Shown piece by piece: positions 43,008-51,825 of a stretch of DNA of 64,000 nt. This stretch comes from an uncultured Bacteriovorax sp. (lineage in GTDB: Bacteria > Bdellovibrionota > Bacteriovoracia > Bacteriovoracales > Bacteriovoracaceae): positions 432,686 to 496,685 of the forward strand of contig CAMLMH010000002.1 of the NCBI GenBank assembly GCA_946481315.1, in the 5' to 3' direction. Numbering within the stretch: position 1 is the stretch's first letter; each line of letters starts with the position of its first letter. Position numbers and translations under genes: made by a program. Under the pieces are notes generated by a model. It ran no database searches. It worked only from the letters and a program-made list of their open reading frames with translations, and was not told the DNA's origin.

Positions 43008-43787
43008 TTAAAGATCAATATCCAGTTCAACCGGACAATGGTCTGAACCTAGAATTTCTCTGTAGTGATTGATGTTTTTTATCTTGTCAGAGATGGCCTG
43101 ATCGACAAAAAAATAATCCAGTCTCCAGCCAACGTTGCGTTCCCGGCAATCGCCCCGCTGTGTCCACCAGGAATAAATGTTTTTTTCTCCGGGTTTTAAA
43201 AAACGTAGAGCATCCACATAGCCATTTCTTAGGACTTCATCGATAAAAACCCGCTCGTGCGGTAAAAAGCCAGTGGTTTTCTGATTACTTTTGGGGTTGG
43301 CCAGGTCAATTTCAGTGTGCGCCGTATTAATATCTCCACAGATGATCACCGGTTTTTCTCTACGCAATTCACCGGCAAAAGAGAGAACATCACGGGAGAA
43401 TTTTAATTTATAATCGACGCGGGAGTGATCGGGCTTTCCATTGGGAAAATATCCATTGATCAGAATAAAATTTTTCAATTCCATCCAGATTAGGCGTCCT
43501 TCGTCTTCCATGTGATGATCGCCCATTCCGGAAACGGTCCGGATGAGTTCATGACCAATTGCGTTCTTTATGAGTAAAGCCGTTCCGGAATATCCTTTTC
43601 TCACGGCCGGATTGAGAAAAATTTTATAGTGGGCACTCCAGTCATCTATTTGTTTGACAACATCGATCTGTTGAGCCTTGATCTCCTGCAGGGCAATAAT
43701 ATCAGGCGAGTGCGTTAAAAACCATTCTTTGAAGCCTTTTTGAGAAACCGAGCGAAGACCATTAATATTCCATGTAACTATGCGCAT
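43008..43787 (-). CDS. xth: exodeoxyribonuclease III (AP endonuclease), 259 aa
   Basis: Base-excision-repair enzyme that nicks at abasic sites and has 3'-5' exonuclease activity. EEP-fold motifs in order: TWNINGLRS (residues 4-12), LQEIKAQ (34-40), GYFPNGK, GDINTAHTEIDLANP (about 150-164), RLDYFFV and GSDHCPVEL at the C-terminus. Complete length for the family. It is convergent with the 41737 gene (5 bp). Confidence 0.95.
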   Translation of the reverse strand: MRIVTWNINGLRSVSQKGFKEWFLTHSPDIIALQEIKAQQIDVVKQIDDWSAHYKIFLNPAVRKGYSGTALLIKNAIGHELIRTVSGMGDHHMEDEGRLIWMELKNFILINGYFPNGKPDHSRVDYKLKFSRDVLSFAGELRREKPVIICGDINTAHTEIDLANPKSNQKTTGFLPHERVFIDEVLRNGYVDALRFLKPGEKNIYSWWTQRGDCRERNVGWRLDYFFVDQAISDKIKNINHYREILGSDHCPVELDIDL

Positions 43788-43938
43788 TGTGTTAACCTGT
43801 GAATTTTTTTTTATTTATCGAAATCTTTGTTTAAGTTCACTTTTTTTTTTGTTAAGGTAGTCTAAAGATTCAATCCACAACGGATTATAAATCTATTTCT
43901 CATCTCACAAATAAATAGCTTCCTGGAGGAAATATAAA

Positions 43939-44253
43939 ATGAGATCATTTAAAAACATCGCAGCATTAATTCGAACGAAAAGAATTAATCACCCAAAAAA
44001 TTACTCTCAATCTGACCTGTCCTTACTTCTTGGTTACAAAAACGGACAGTTCATTTCTAACGTTGAGCGTGGTCTTTGTAATGTCCCTTTGAAAATGATG
44101 AAGAAGATTTCTGAAGTATTGGATATAACCCCAATTGAAATCAAATCGGCCATTCTTAAAGACCACGAAGAAACGCTGACAAATTATTTTGAAAAAGCGC
44201 CAGCTGGCAAAAAGACAGCTGCTCGCGAACTTGAATCAAGCGATTCTCTTTAG
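43939..44253 (+). CDS. small HTH (Xre-type) DNA-binding protein, 104 aa
   Basis: Helix-turn-helix of the Cro/CI type: AALIRTKRINHPKNYSQSDL then LLLGYKNGQFISNVERG (recognition helix around residues 33-45) and a third helix with MMKKISEVL. C-terminal tail of ~40 residues is basic/acidic and unstructured. Strong SD GGAGG before ATG 43939. A long T-tract lies upstream, as in many A/T-rich promoters. Target unknown. Confidence 0.8.
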   Translation: MRSFKNIAALIRTKRINHPKNYSQSDLSLLLGYKNGQFISNVERGLCNVPLKMMKKISEVLDITPIEIKSAILKDHEETLTNYFEKAPAGKKTAARELESSDSL

Positions 44254-44269
44254 TTTTTTATCATCGGGA

Positions 44270-44959
44270 CTAGTGAAGGTTTTTGTAACGCAAATAATCG
44301 TCTAAGGTCCCGATGCTTTCTTCTGTATCTTCCTTAAAATCGGCCTGTTTTTGCGACTGAAGAAAATGCGGATCTTCAATTGGCATATCTTCAGGAACAG
44401 GATCTCCCTCGACAGGCATCTCGCGGTTAGAAGTATAAGTTCGATCCGGATTTAATCCATTATTTCTTTTTTCAAACAAGTCCCGCACATCCGGGGCCAG
44501 GCGATTTTCAAATTCCCGCACATCATTGAGAGTGGAATAAAAATTCTTCTCCAGCTTGGCCTTTTGGGCCGGATCCGCCCGATAAAAAAGGTCGTGATAT
44601 TTGCGACGAGCAATCAGGTGCTGATCTAAAAGATTTAAATATTTTTCGTAAACTCTATCGAGGTTGAAGCCCCCCTGTTGCTGGCCGCTGTTGCCGCTTT
44701 GATTGTCTCGTCTGGGCTGATTATTGTGACGATGGCGATTAGGATGCCTGCGTCGCTGGCCTCCACCTTGTTGACTTGGGCCTTGCCCATGCTGGCCTTC
44801 TGGTCTTGGGGCCTGGTTCCCCTGAGCTTCTCTGCCTTCAGCTCGCTGTGGACGATTATTGTTGTGATGACGGCGGCGATTATTGTTACGACGAGGATTT
44901 TGTCCTCCACCGCCTTGTCCGCCTGAACTTTGATTTGATCCTGGATTTGGTTGATTCAT
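44270..44959 (-). CDS. disordered Asn/Arg/Gln/Gly-rich N-terminus plus helical domain, 229 aa
   Basis: Residues 1-95 are low-complexity (runs of N, R, Q, G, H with RRRHH, NNNRP, GGGGQNPRR), resembling an RNA-binding RGG/RN-rich tail. Residues ~97-165 form a charged helical domain (LDRVYEKYLNLLDQHLIARRKYHDLF). The C-terminal tail is acidic (EDMPIEDPH). No known family. Convergent with the HTH gene (16 bp). SD GGAAA before ATG 44959. Possible RNA-binding or phase-separating role is inference. Confidence 0.7.
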   Translation of the reverse strand: MNQPNPGSNQSSGGQGGGGQNPRRNNNRRRHHNNNRPQRAEGREAQGNQAPRPEGQHGQGPSQQGGGQRRRHPNRHRHNNQPRRDNQSGNSGQQQGGFNLDRVYEKYLNLLDQHLIARRKYHDLFYRADPAQKAKLEKNFYSTLNDVREFENRLAPDVRDLFEKRNNGLNPDRTYTSNREMPVEGDPVPEDMPIEDPHFLQSQKQADFKEDTEESIGTLDDYLRYKNLH

Positions 44960-45170
44960 ATATTTCCTGAAAACCCATTTTTATTTTAAGAAAAGGCTAT
45001 TATTGTGACTTTCGTCATTTAAGTCAATTCGCACAACGAGTAAAATGCGACAAGGTTTAATCCAATATTTACCAAGGGGATCATAAGAGTTATGATTCAC
45101 AGGTTTTTATTGCATAGAAAATTCGTACCCATAATTTTTATTCATTTTTTATCTACTGAAGGGAGATCTC

Positions 45171-46163
45171 ATGAGTTCAAAAAAACGTGTTAAAGTCGCT
45201 GTCACTGGGGCCGCCGGACAAATTGGATATGCTTTGCTTTTTAGAATTGCTTCTGGTCAGATGTTTGGTCCTGAAACTGAGGTCGAACTGCAATTAATTG
45301 AACTTGAACAGGCCCTGGGTGCACTTAAAGGTGTGGCAATGGAGCTTGATGATTGTGCTTTCCCACTACTTAAGAAAGTCACTTGTACCAGCGACTATGC
45401 TGTTGGTTTTAAAGATGTAAACTGGGCGATCCTGGTTGGATCTGTTCCTCGTAAAGACGGAATGGAGCGCGCGGATCTTTTAAAAATTAACGGGGGTATT
45501 TTCACGACTCAAGGTCAGGCGATTGCCGCCAATGCAAACGCTGACGTTCGCGTTTTTGTCGTCGGGAACCCATGTAACACAAATGCTCTGATTTGTATGA
45601 ACGCTGCTAAAGGAATTCCTGCAGAGCGCTTCTACGCGATGACAACGTTAGATGAAAACCGCGCTAAAACTCAGCTCGCTCAAAAAGCAGGTGTGGATGT
45701 GACGGCGATTTCTAATATGACAATCTGGGGAAATCACTCAGCGACTCAGTATCCTGACTTTTTCAATGCAAAAATCAACGGCAAAAATGCTGATTCCGTT
45801 ATTACTGATCAGGAATGGCTAAAAGGTGCATTCATTGAAACGGTTCAAAAGCGCGGAGCTGCCATCATTAAAGCACGCGGATTATCATCTGCTGCTTCAG
45901 CGGCCAATGCAGTTGTTGACGGAATCTACAACCTGACTCATGAATCAAAAGCAGGTGAGACATACTCAATGTGTTTAGCTTCTAACGGCGAGTACGGTGT
46001 AGATAAAGGTCTGATCTTCTCTTTCCCGTGCCGAACAGAAAACGGAAAATTAAAAGTCGTTGAGGGAATTAAGCACAATGATTTCGGAACTGAGAAGTTC
46101 AACTTAACTTTAAATGAACTTCGTGGAGAAAGAGACGCCGTTCGTGAACTGGGTCTTATTTAA
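45171..46163 (+). CDS. mdh: malate dehydrogenase, 330 aa
   Basis: NAD-dependent malate/oxaloacetate interconversion of the TCA cycle. Rossmann motif [15 protein letters not shown] (residues 11-25), substrate-binding [13 protein letters not shown] (about 90-102), [18 protein letters not shown] and catalytic His in [11 protein letters not shown] (about 185-195). Matches the MDH type common in Proteobacteria with 326-330 aa. Strong SD GAAGGGAG before ATG 45171. A terminator follows at 46171. Confidence 0.95.
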   Translation: MSSKKRVKVAVTGAAGQIGYALLFRIASGQMFGPETEVELQLIELEQALGALKGVAMELDDCAFPLLKKVTCTSDYAVGFKDVNWAILVGSVPRKDGMERADLLKINGGIFTTQGQAIAANANADVRVFVVGNPCNTNALICMNAAKGIPAERFYAMTTLDENRAKTQLAQKAGVDVTAISNMTIWGNHSATQYPDFFNAKINGKNADSVITDQEWLKGAFIETVQKRGAAIIKARGLSSAASAANAVVDGIYNLTHESKAGETYSMCLASNGEYGVDKGLIFSFPCRTENGKLKVVEGIKHNDFGTEKFNLTLNELRGERDAVRELGLI

Positions 46164-46170
46164 TTTAAAC

Positions 46171-46201
46171 AAAAAAAAGGCCCCTAAGGGGCCTTTTTTT
46201 T
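46171..46201. terminator. intrinsic terminator shared by mdh and the small lipoprotein gene
   Basis: GGCCCC-TAA-GGGGCC stem with an A-tract before and a T-tract after, 8-38 bp past the mdh stop. Works in both directions, and the convergent lipoprotein gene (46368 to 46204) ends just beyond it. Confidence 0.9.
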
Positions 46202-46203
46202 AT

Positions 46204-46368
46204 CTAGTAATTGGTTTCGTTAATTAAACGTTTACCGTGTCTGTATTCTTTTTGAACTTCCGCCCCACTTCTATCATCTGCAACTTCTCTTTTGTTATCA
46301 CTCGTTGAACAACTTGCAAGAGTAAAGGTCGTTAACAAACAAAGAGCTAGATATTGTATCGATCTCAT
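46204..46368 (-). CDS. small lipoprotein, 54 aa
   Basis: Reading frame found by eye. Starts MRSIQYLALCLLTTF, ends lipobox TLASC (Cys20), followed by a charged 34-aa tail (SDNKREVADDRSG, EYRHGKRLINETNY). An AGGGAGGTTTT SD precedes ATG 46368, stronger than most genes here. Probably an outer-membrane or periplasmic lipopeptide; no family. Supported by signal, lipobox and SD together. Confidence 0.75.
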   Translation of the reverse strand: MRSIQYLALCLLTTFTLASCSTSDNKREVADDRSGAEVQKEYRHGKRLINETNY

Positions 46369-46501
46369 AAAACCTCCCTGTTAAACCTGAGAAAGAAATT
46401 ATGGAAAAGTCCTTTTTCCATTTCTTACTAATACTTAATGCGAGTTCCATGCCAATCAAAAACTAACGTTTTAGGTGTTGCTTTGACACCAATAGAGCAC
46501 C

Positions 46502-46954
46502 TTAAGACTTATCCTTATAAAGGTCGACCAACTTAAACCAGTGAGTTTGCTCCTGTATACTAAGTGGTTTAATGCCCTCTACATTTTTTTTACGGATACC
46601 TTTTGACCTTATCAGTTCGTCACCTTGTCTGATTTTGGACGTCAGTTGCTGACCGAGTGTTTTTAGCCAGGGTGGGCAATGCTTATTCATCTCTTCGGTG
46701 GGAATTTTGATAAAGTCACAATCTTCCAGACAAGCGATAGAGGCACTTCGCGGTTCTTCATCAAAAAAGGAGAGTTCGCCGATATATTCTCCGGCTTCCA
46801 GATAGGCCACAGGGATAATCTGGGAGCCCTTTTGAACAAACACCATGACTTTGCCTTTTTCAATAATGTAGAGATCGTTCAGGGGGGATCCGGCCGTAAA
46901 AAGCAATTCATCTTTTTTTAAACTGACTTTTACCGTTCCTTCTGCTGTGGTCAT
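46502..46954 (-). CDS. stand-alone cyclic-nucleotide-binding domain protein, 150 aa
   Basis: Crp-like beta-roll with phosphate-binding cassette GELSFFDEEPRSASIAC (residues about 53-69) preceded by LYIIEKGKVMVFVQKG. C-terminal ~50 residues are helical, with no recognisable HTH, kinase or channel partner domain. GE and RSA residues of the cassette are intact, so cNMP binding is plausible. 12 bp downstream of the SGNH-like gene stop on the same strand, suggesting one transcript. SD AAGGAGA before ATG 46954. Confidence 0.82.
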   Translation of the reverse strand: MTTAEGTVKVSLKKDELLFTAGSPLNDLYIIEKGKVMVFVQKGSQIIPVAYLEAGEYIGELSFFDEEPRSASIACLEDCDFIKIPTEEMNKHCPPWLKTLGQQLTSKIRQGDELIRSKGIRKKNVEGIKPLSIQEQTHWFKLVDLYKDKS

Positions 46955-46966
46955 TTCTCTGTCTCC

Positions 46967-48118
46967 TTATTCATTAACACTCAATACTTTTTTCAAAATG
47001 TCACCGAGTTCTTTAATCATATTCTGATAAAAGAGCCCCTGGGGATAAATGGCGTCCAGAAAAAGTCCTTCGCTGGAGAGACCGGCATTCATCGATTGCT
47101 CAAAATCGACAACATTAAAAAGATTTTTCTTTGCTTCTTTTCTGATGATCGCATTGTAAACTGCATTGCCCCTCCAGTTTGCACAATCGTAGACTGAAGC
47201 TTTTAAAAGTGCGTCCCGGGCAGTTTTAAGTTCACCAAGACCTAAGGCCGACTTACCGAGAAGATAATAAGTCATAGCGTTTCCATAAGTCTCAGAGGCC
47301 AGCTCCATCACCTGAGGATAAACCTCTTTATGTAACCCTTCTTTAAGTTTGGAATTGATTTCCTGCTGCAGTCCAATCAGGTCGGGGTTTGTGGCGTGAG
47401 TGCATATCTCCTTTGGTTCCACTTCCAGGTTAATGGGGGTGGTTATAAAGACCAGATGGGATTTGCGGTCTTTTACAAAGCTTGCCAGCTCATGCAGTTC
47501 ATATTCAAAAAGTTTAAAACCGAGTTCTTTTTCTTCCAATTTCTGAGTGGAAGGAAGGTGATTGGTATAGGGGACTGGATTGCCTACCTCAACATAATTC
47601 ATCTTTTTGTAAAAATAGCGGGAGAGCCAGGGAAAAGTAATTATCAGTGAAATAATTTCTTCATCGTCGTATTGTTTGAAATTTGCCAGAATTTTTTTCT
47701 TATCACTCACATCAAAGCGCCGCTCAAAAAGCTCGGAACTTGCCCCGAAATAAATGATAATCGGAGGAAGACGAGAAAGCGTTTTTAATTTGAAGAGAGT
47801 ACGGAAGAGTCCTTCATTTTCTTCGGCCCAGTTATAAATAGAAGGAGGATTTTTCAGACTGTCACCGAATGTTTCCTGCAGCGTTTTTTCATAGGGAACA
47901 AGGGAGCGGGCCATGCGGTCTCCCATAATCAGAATCTTGGCATTTTGGGCCGCTTTAATTTCTTCGGCCCTTTTAGTGACAAAGCTTTCCTCCCAACTGC
48001 GCGTGAATGCGTAGGGATAGGGGGTAATCAGCGTTTTTTTGTCTTTAAAATGCAAAAACAGGTATCCGCAGGCCCCGATCAATAAAATGACTAGAATGGC
48101 GAGAAACTTCTTTATCAT
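46967..48118 (-). CDS. membrane-anchored/lipoprotein SGNH-hydrolase-like protein, 383 aa
   Basis: N-terminus KKFLAILVILLIGACGYLF is a signal anchor or lipobox (Cys17). Residues 61-75 (KILIMGDRMARSLVP) resemble block I of the SGNH/GDSL family but the Ser after GD is Arg; IYFGASSELF resembles a GxN block. The C-terminal ~130 residues are helical with a TPR-like stretch (YYLLGKSALGLGELKTARDA). A degenerate SGNH protein as in O-acyl-transfer systems is one reading; it may not be an active hydrolase. I took ATG 48118 over one 54 bp upstream. It overlaps nothing; U32 gene divergent. Confidence 0.6.
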   Translation of the reverse strand: MIKKFLAILVILLIGACGYLFLHFKDKKTLITPYPYAFTRSWEESFVTKRAEEIKAAQNAKILIMGDRMARSLVPYEKTLQETFGDSLKNPPSIYNWAEENEGLFRTLFKLKTLSRLPPIIIYFGASSELFERRFDVSDKKKILANFKQYDDEEIISLIITFPWLSRYFYKKMNYVEVGNPVPYTNHLPSTQKLEEKELGFKLFEYELHELASFVKDRKSHLVFITTPINLEVEPKEICTHATNPDLIGLQQEINSKLKEGLHKEVYPQVMELASETYGNAMTYYLLGKSALGLGELKTARDALLKASVYDCANWRGNAVYNAIIRKEAKKNLFNVVDFEQSMNAGLSSEGLFLDAIYPQGLFYQNMIKELGDILKKVLSVNE

Positions 48119-48177
48119 GCTTTGATTGTAACGCAATTTTTGGTATCTAAAAGACTCGAAAAAAAGAGGCAATTTTT

Positions 48178-49395
48178 ATGACCAACCTTTGGACTCCGGA
48201 ATTATTATCTCCCGCGGGCAGTTTGGAAAAACTGAAGGTCGCCGTTCTATACGGTGCCGATGCCGTATATCTGGGCGGACAGAAGTTTGGTCTTCGTCAG
48301 GCCTCAGATAATTTTACCGCAGAAGAGCTCAGAGAAGGGGTGGAATTCGCTCACGAACGCGGAACCCTGGTGTATGTGGTGCTCAATAGTTTTCTCCACG
48401 ATAAAGACCTGGAAGAGCTTCCGGAGTTTCTTACCTTATTAGAAGAATTAAAAGTCGATGCCGTCATTGTATCTGATCTGGGAGTTATCACCACGATTCA
48501 AAAATATTCTAAGCTGGTCATCCACCTTTCCACACAGGCGAGTTGTTTAAATACAGAATCAGCAAAACTCTGGAAAGAAATGGGCGTGACACGAATCGTG
48601 CTCGGCCGGGAAGTAACGATTAAAGAAGCTCGCGCCATTAAAGAGGCCACCGGACTGGAAATTGAAATGTTCGTGCACGGATCAATGTGCATGTCCTATT
48701 CCGGAAATTGTGTCATTTCCAACTATACACAAGGGCGCGATTCTAATCGCGGCGGTTGTGCTCACTCCTGCCGTTTTGAGTACAGTATCGATAGTGATGA
48801 TACGATGGAAAAACGAAAGGCCCATTTCATGAGTTCAAAAGACCTGGAAGGCATTCGTCTGCTGCAGGATTTTATTGATGCTGGAATCGATTCGCTAAAA
48901 GTTGAAGGCCGCAATAAAAGCCATTATTACGCCGGAACGATCTCTAAAGTTTATTCCGAAGCTCTTCGCCATTATAAAACTCACGGTCATTTTCTTTCTG
49001 CTGATCTCGATCGCTGGGAAGAGGAGCTGGCAAAAGTCGCTCACCGCGATTACACCACCGGCAGTCTAGAGGATCATGCCGACGAGACGTCCATTTATAA
49101 TCAGCGCGAGCATGACGAACAAGAATATGTCGTCTCCGCCGTGGTTTTAGAAGTAAAAGAAAATGTACATACACTGCTTGAAGTGCGTAGTGCTTTTGTT
49201 CCGGGTGATGAACTAGAAGTCATGCCGTTTACCGGACCACAAGTGGCCTTTAGAGTTGTTGATTTAAAAACGCTGGGCAATCAGACTCTTTTAAAATCCA
49301 AACCAGGCACCGTTGTTAAAGTGCCCTTTGTACCGGGAGCTGAACGATTTAATCTGGTTCGTAAAAAAATCTCGGTCGTGGAGAGTGTTGTTTGA
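48178..49395 (+). CDS. U32 family protein (TrhP/RlhA/YegQ-type), 405 aa
   Basis: U32 family; members labelled collagenase-like but the best-studied ones hydroxylate RNA (tRNA uridine or 23S cytidine) with prephenate-derived chemistry. Seen: LSPAGSLEKLKVAVLYGADAVYLGG (residues 10-34), Cys cluster C171, C178, C194, C198 in CMSYSGNC...GGCAHSC (Fe-S type), KVEGRNKSHYY. ATG 48178 after GAGG. A second, degenerate U32-like gene follows with a 4-bp overlap. RNA-modification role is from the family, not shown here. Confidence 0.88.
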   Translation: MTNLWTPELLSPAGSLEKLKVAVLYGADAVYLGGQKFGLRQASDNFTAEELREGVEFAHERGTLVYVVLNSFLHDKDLEELPEFLTLLEELKVDAVIVSDLGVITTIQKYSKLVIHLSTQASCLNTESAKLWKEMGVTRIVLGREVTIKEARAIKEATGLEIEMFVHGSMCMSYSGNCVISNYTQGRDSNRGGCAHSCRFEYSIDSDDTMEKRKAHFMSSKDLEGIRLLQDFIDAGIDSLKVEGRNKSHYYAGTISKVYSEALRHYKTHGHFLSADLDRWEEELAKVAHRDYTTGSLEDHADETSIYNQREHDEQEYVVSAVVLEVKENVHTLLEVRSAFVPGDELEVMPFTGPQVAFRVVDLKTLGNQTLLKSKPGTVVKVPFVPGAERFNLVRKKISVVESVV

Positions 49396-50579
49396 AGCTG
49401 ATTACCTACGCTGAAAATACAAATCAACTTTCAACGATTGCAGAACAATTTCACTCGTCCGGTCTGACTGACGCAGAAGTGATTGTCAGTTTCCGCAGCA
49501 TCGGCCGCGTCACACAAACAACCAAATCTGAGCTACTGGAAATGATTGCCCTCAATCAGAAATTAAAATTAAATCTTGTTTTAGAATGGGATGTGCTTAA
49601 ACAAGATTCGCTCTTTAAAAAAATCTGTAATGAAGTCCAAGACCTTCCACTGCATGAATTTAAGGCGATCCGGGTTCAGGACCCTGGGGCCTTGCATTTT
49701 CTTAAAACAAATTTTTCCTGGGTAAAAATTCAGCTTATCTTAGAAAACGGCAATCATAATCTGGAAGGTTTAAAGCGCTGGCAGGATTATCTAGGATCTC
49801 AACTCGATCGCCTGGTTCTCTCCAATGAACTTTCTAAAGACCATTTGAAAGCATATGCCGAAAAATTATCTGCACCTCTGGAAATTTTAGCTTACGGACG
49901 TATTCTTCTTTTTTATTCGCCACGATCACTGCTAAAACCAGTTCTTAATCCATCGCAATTTGAAGCTTATCAGATTGAAACATTCGGAACTTCAGAAGAA
50001 AGTCCGCATGCCGGTTTCCCATTGGTTGAAAACCAGCACGGAACTTTTATGTTCAATGTGAAGGATCTTTTTCTGCTTGATCACCTAAATGAACTGCGCG
50101 GGCTGAAAGTAGGAGCGGTAAGAGTTGACTTGCGTTTTGATGAAAATTTTAAAAACCTCTCTGATGTGATTAGCGCCTTTAATAACACCAATGAAAATAT
50201 CATTACAAATCTCAAGCAACGAAATGTCCGGCCATTCATTAAAGGTTTCTACAATATCAATAAAACCGATGTGTTGTTTTCTAAACTTAAAAATAAACGC
50301 ATTCAACGCCAGGACGATGCCTATATCGGTGAAGTCGTAGATGTGGAACGCGATTTTAACATGGCCGTTTTAATCAAAAGCAAGCACCAGACACTATCAA
50401 CAGGAGATTGGATTCGCATTCTTACTCCTGAAGGAAAAACGAAAGAATTTGCTGTCCAGGAAATGACCAACACTCACGGCGATGCCGTCTTTAAAGCTGC
50501 GCAAAATGACATCGTCATGTTGCCGTTTGTCCGGGGAATCGTCGGAAAATCTCAGGTCTATCTCATTTCTAAAATATAA
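49392..50579 (+). CDS. degenerate U32-like partner protein, 395 aa
   Basis: Starts at TTG 49392, overlapping the U32 stop by 4 bp. Its layout parallels U32: the block aligned to the Cys cluster reads LEILAYGRILLFYSPRSLL, so all four Cys ligands are lost. The C-terminal portion (DAYIGEVVDVERDFNMAVLI, GDWIRILTPEGKTKEF) looks like the beta-barrel extension of U32 proteins. Likely a non-catalytic partner of the 48178 protein. Overlaps the convergent methyltransferase by 22 bp. Confidence 0.72.
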   Translation: MKLITYAENTNQLSTIAEQFHSSGLTDAEVIVSFRSIGRVTQTTKSELLEMIALNQKLKLNLVLEWDVLKQDSLFKKICNEVQDLPLHEFKAIRVQDPGALHFLKTNFSWVKIQLILENGNHNLEGLKRWQDYLGSQLDRLVLSNELSKDHLKAYAEKLSAPLEILAYGRILLFYSPRSLLKPVLNPSQFEAYQIETFGTSEESPHAGFPLVENQHGTFMFNVKDLFLLDHLNELRGLKVGAVRVDLRFDENFKNLSDVISAFNNTNENIITNLKQRNVRPFIKGFYNINKTDVLFSKLKNKRIQRQDDAYIGEVVDVERDFNMAVLIKSKHQTLSTGDWIRILTPEGKTKEFAVQEMTNTHGDAVFKAAQNDIVMLPFVRGIVGKSQVYLISKI

Positions 50580-51712
50580 AAGACAACGTCGAGTCCGCCA
50601 TTTTTAAAGGCACGCATGGAGCGAATTCCTGGATGAAAGAAGTCATATTCTTCCGGAATGATAATACCCAGTTTTTTGGGTTTAAGGTTTAAAAGAAGAG
50701 CTTCCACTAATTTTTTATAATAGCCGCTGCTGATGTTTTCACCCACTCTGATTCCATAGGGGGGATTAACAATCACCAGACGTTCACTGACGACATTCAT
50801 CTCTTTTGAAAAAGCATCCGCCTCTAAAATAGTGATTGGTAAATTCTGAATATTTTCCTGGGAGAGTTTCACCACTTTTGAATCCAGCTCCATTCCCTTC
50901 AATCCAGCAAACAGTGGTTTGTGTTCAAAGACTAGTTTGGTTTTTAATTGTTTTTTTAATTGTGAATCAATCCAGTCCGGATGAAATTCATAGGCAAAGG
51001 GGCGCTCCAGCACCGGTTGCCAGAAGCGGGCAGCTTCAATTAAAAACGTTCCGGATCCGCACATGGGATCGACTAATTCGCGCTCATTCTCGGCAATCAC
51101 TTCATTACCCAACAAAGAAAGCAGCAGAAGAGTAGCGAGGTTTTCGCGAATAGGCGCATGGCCGGTGAGTGTTTTTTCTCCGCGCTTATGCAGCAGTTCT
51201 CCGGTCGTATCCAGACTCAATGTAATGATATCCTGAACATTTCTGAAAAAAATTTTCGGAGCATTTTTTTGATCAGCATTTTCCCAGTAATCCAGATAAC
51301 GCTTTTTTACAGGCTGTCGACGATAAAATTCATTGATGCCATCGTGAATGGCCTTTTCAATTTTTCGGGAATCAAAGAGTCGTGCTTCATGAGCACTCAC
51401 CTCAATTGCCGGCAACTGGCCCAGAAGGATTTCCGACCATGGCAGCTTTGACACTTTCTGAAAGAGTTTAGGAAAATCTCTTGCCTTAAATTCAGCAAAA
51501 CGCAGTAGAATTTTGGTCGGAGTCTTCAGCAGGTTATTGAGCAAAAATCCGTGCAATAAAGAGGTTTCAATTTCAAAACCACCAGGCTCTACTTCTCCAA
51601 TGGTATAGGGAAGATCTCCAAAGGCCAGAGGCCATTTGTGTTTAAGCTCAATAACGGCGAGTTCAGAAAGCCCCAGGGCCGTGACAACGTAAAATTTTCC
51701 GGATTTTTCCAT
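50558..51712 (-). CDS. THUMP-domain class I SAM-dependent RNA methyltransferase (RlmL/TrmN-like), 384 aa
   Basis: N-terminal THUMP-type RNA-binding region (residues ~10-150; FYVVTALGLSELAVIELKHKW), then a Rossmann methyltransferase domain with GSGTFLIEAARFW (about 210-222) and catalytic NPPYGIRVGE (about 310-319), the N-P-P-Y motif of N2-guanine MTases. ATG 51712 with AGGAAGG upstream is preferred to a start 36 bp further. Likely methylates 23S rRNA G2445 or a tRNA guanine; which one is open. Confidence 0.87.
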   Translation of the reverse strand: MEKSGKFYVVTALGLSELAVIELKHKWPLAFGDLPYTIGEVEPGGFEIETSLLHGFLLNNLLKTPTKILLRFAEFKARDFPKLFQKVSKLPWSEILLGQLPAIEVSAHEARLFDSRKIEKAIHDGINEFYRRQPVKKRYLDYWENADQKNAPKIFFRNVQDIITLSLDTTGELLHKRGEKTLTGHAPIRENLATLLLLSLLGNEVIAENERELVDPMCGSGTFLIEAARFWQPVLERPFAYEFHPDWIDSQLKKQLKTKLVFEHKPLFAGLKGMELDSKVVKLSQENIQNLPITILEADAFSKEMNVVSERLVIVNPPYGIRVGENISSGYYKKLVEALLLNLKPKKLGIIIPEEYDFFHPGIRSMRAFKNGGLDVVFYILEMR

Positions 51713-51825
51713 AAGACCTTCCTGGCCTATTCTGCTCCATTTGGCCACTTCCTTTCAAAAGACAGACTCCTTTTTTCATACCCGGCTTTTATATCAGCAG
51801 GACTTCCGGTAGGATCGGCCTGGCT

